Assembly: GCF_010729305.1 (NCBI RefSeq)
Contig: NZ_AP022574.1
Span: 930,001 to 994,000 of the forward strand
Direction: 5' to 3'
Length of the DNA: 64,000 nt
Origin: Mycolicibacterium psychrotolerans
GTDB lineage: Bacteria > Actinomycetota > Actinomycetes > Mycobacteriales > Mycobacteriaceae
Under the pieces are notes generated by a model. The model ran no database searches. It was not told the DNA's origin and saw only the letters and a program-made list of their open reading frames with translations. Position 1 is the stretch's first letter. The number at the start of each line of letters is the position of its first letter. Position numbers and translations under genes: made by a program. Of this stretch, positions 62,742 through 64,000 are shown in pieces.

Positions 62742-62785
62742 GACCGGAATCTAGGTGGAGGAGCGACGTCGGCGCATCGCCCGAG

Positions 62786-62810
62786 TCGGCCATCGCCGGA
62801 CGATGGCCGA
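62786..62810 (-). terminator. hairpin terminator after the hydrolase-LuxR gene
   Basis: A perfect 10-base stem, TCGGCCATCG with CGATGGCCGA, with a 5-base loop, lies 11 bases past the stop codon (62822) of the minus-strand LuxR-type gene and before the methyltransferase start. Confidence 0.75.
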
Positions 62811-62821
62811 TTCCGGTGAGG

Positions 62822-63868
62822 TCAGAGCAAGCCCAGCTGAGCTGCCACGGCCACTGCAGCAGTGCGGGACGGGCTGCTGAGCTTGCGGCGGATGTTGGCG
62901 ACGTGACGGTGCACGGTGTGCGGACTGACCACGAGGTGCTCGGCGATCTCGTGGTCGCTGAGTCCGCGCGCTACACAGCGGAGAACCTCCCGCTCGCGCA
63001 AGGAGAGCGGGCCGGCGTCAGGCGACGGTTCCTCCGGTGGCTGCACTGCCAGTCCGCCCCGGCAGGCGCGCACGACCGAGTCCACGTCGCCGTGCCAAGG
63101 GAAATGCGAAGTGCCCTGCAGCGGAACGAAAGTCGCGCCGGGTATGGCGGTAGCGACCTCGCGTCCGAGTCGATAGGGGACGGCGCGGTCCTCGCGACGG
63201 TGCACCACGGTGGTCGGCGCGCGGACGGCGGCCAGGCACTCGCGCACGTCGAGCCGGTACACCAGCCTCAGCAGCGCTGCGGCGGTCTGCGCCGTGGCCG
63301 ACTCGCGCTGCAGCCGCGCGAAACGGTCGTGCTCGGCGGCGTCGGCACCGCCGAGGAAGATGTCACCGAGGACACGCGAACCGAGGCCCCAGTGCACGTC
63401 AACCGCCGCCACGATCGCATCGGCCACTCCCGGCGGGGTGAGATCGTCGCCGCGGGCGTAGCTGCCGTAGAGCACCAGCCGGTCCACTCGCTCGGGATAC
63501 GCCGCGGCGAAGGCGACCGCGGTGCAGCTTCCCGACGAACCGCCCATCAACGACACCAGGTCCAGCCCGAGCTCGTCGCAGAGTACGCGCAACGTCGCCA
63601 CCTCGTCGGCGAGCGTCAGGTCGGACTCGTTCACCGAGCGGTCCGACATGCCTGCACCGAGGCGGTCGTAGCGGATCAACAAGCGGTCGGCGGCGATGCC
63701 GTCCCAGAACCGCCGCACACCGGGGTGCTGCCAGTCGAGTTCGAGATGACTCACCCACCAGGCCGGGGCGACGAGCGGCGGCTCACCGCTGTCCGCCGGC
63801 CCGCGCACCTCGTACGCCAGCCGACGGTCACCGAGCGAGAGGAACCGAATCCCGGGCGGACCCACCAC
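62822..63868 (-). CDS. alpha/beta-hydrolase-LuxR fusion regulator
   Basis: A 348-residue protein with two parts. Residues about 1-265 are an alpha/beta hydrolase fold: VAPAWWVSHLELDWQHPGVR (lid/oxyanion region), RYDRLGAGMSDR, nucleophile elbow SLMGGSSGSCTAVAFAAAY, Asp in VVHRREDRAVPYRLG, His in QGTSHFPWHGD. The catalytic triad looks complete. Residues about 280-348 are a LuxR HTH: LSLREREVLRCVARGLSDHE, then IAEHLVVSPHTVHRHVANIRRKL. It could be a regulator whose sensor binds or cleaves an ester or lactone signal. ATG at 63868. A terminator follows. Confidence 0.9.
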   Translation of the reverse strand: MVGPPGIRFLSLGDRRLAYEVRGPADSGEPPLVAPAWWVSHLELDWQHPGVRRFWDGIAADRLLIRYDRLGAGMSDRSVNESDLTLADEVATLRVLCDELGLDLVSLMGGSSGSCTAVAFAAAYPERVDRLVLYGSYARGDDLTPPGVADAIVAAVDVHWGLGSRVLGDIFLGGADAAEHDRFARLQRESATAQTAAALLRLVYRLDVRECLAAVRAPTTVVHRREDRAVPYRLGREVATAIPGATFVPLQGTSHFPWHGDVDSVVRACRGGLAVQPPEEPSPDAGPLSLREREVLRCVARGLSDHEIAEHLVVSPHTVHRHVANIRRKLSSPSRTAAVAVAAQLGLL

Positions 63869-63905
63869 GTACCGAGCCTACGGCGTTCTTGCTGGTGTGA
63901 CGGAC

Positions 63906-64000
63906 CTATGACGACCTCGTCGCCGCGGTGAGTAGGCGTACCGGGATCGACCCGGGCACCGTGACATCCTGTCCGACCTCGGCCCAGCGTGCGCCGGCAC
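63906..64000 (-). CDS. C-terminal end of an unidentified gene (5' end outside window)
   Basis: On the minus strand the frame is open from the window edge to a TAG at 63906-63908 and reads AGARWAEVGQDVTVPGSIPV, then RLLTAATRSS. The composition and the stop position suit the last 31 residues of a real gene, but this is too little to name a family. Confidence 0.45.
   Translation of the reverse strand, partial: AGARWAEVGQDVTVPGSIPVRLLTAATRSS

Overview
The window comes from a GC-rich actinobacterium, almost certainly a fast-growing mycobacterium (Mycolicibacterium-like). The evidence is the glnX-glnH-pknG trio, an atypical gyrase-like pair of the TopoNM kind known from M. smegmatis, a 13E12-type DUF222/HNH gene, a GjpA-like porin candidate and the number of TetR regulators. 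No tRNA, rRNA or CRISPR array was seen. All family names rest on reading motifs by eye, without database searches.

Layout. 1-3.4 kb: the end of a secreted peptidase-like gene, a gluconate uptake and kinase pair, and a SpoIIM-like membrane protein. 3.4-10 kb: a catabolic or detoxification cluster with three TetR genes, two paralogous alpha/beta hydrolases, an Old Yellow Enzyme and two short-chain dehydrogenases. Two divergent promoter regions here share four copies of one 18-bp operator. 10-12.6 kb: a scar zone with a truncated IS3-type transposase, a GjpA-like protein carrying an internal 153-bp duplication, and a frameshifted phage or plasmid remnant. 12.6-16.2 kb: an O-methyltransferase and a short UvrA-like protein. 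16.4-20.6 kb: glnX-glnH-pknG with an unusually short PknG. 20.7-24.8 kb: three poorly characterised genes (DUF4407, DUF2786, pRiA4b-ORF3/UPF0158 fusion). 24.9-29.1 kb: the atypical type II topoisomerase.

29.1-32.7 kb: a clear TPP riboswitch followed by a YkoE-type ECF vitamin transporter and a P-loop kinase, all translationally coupled. 32.8-38.1 kb: a six-gene sugar operon (FrcBCA-like ABC transporter, PfkB kinase, P-loop kinase, LacI regulator). 38-44.5 kb: MOSC protein, TetR, an F420-reductase-like protein, a frameshifted quinone oxidoreductase preceded by tandem operators, and a semialdehyde dehydrogenase with an amino-acid permease. 44.6-55.3 kb: universal stress protein, two paralogous acyltransferases, a MASE1-PAS-GGDEF-EAL protein, Hsp15, an NmrA-like reductase, TetR and NDH-2. 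55.3-64 kb: DUF222/HNH, an ANTAR protein, a glucose-dehydrogenase-like enzyme, a molybdopterin oxidoreductase without the usual N-terminal Fe-S cysteines, TetR, a methyltransferase, and a hydrolase-LuxR fusion.

Regulation is unusually readable. Palindromic operators lie in front of several genes, and three TetR genes look leaderless, with a TATA-like -10 box 6-7 nt before the start codon. The best leads for new biology are the riboswitch-linked kinase, the four-operator hydrolase/TetR modules, the shortened PknG, and the molybdoenzyme with its helical partner.
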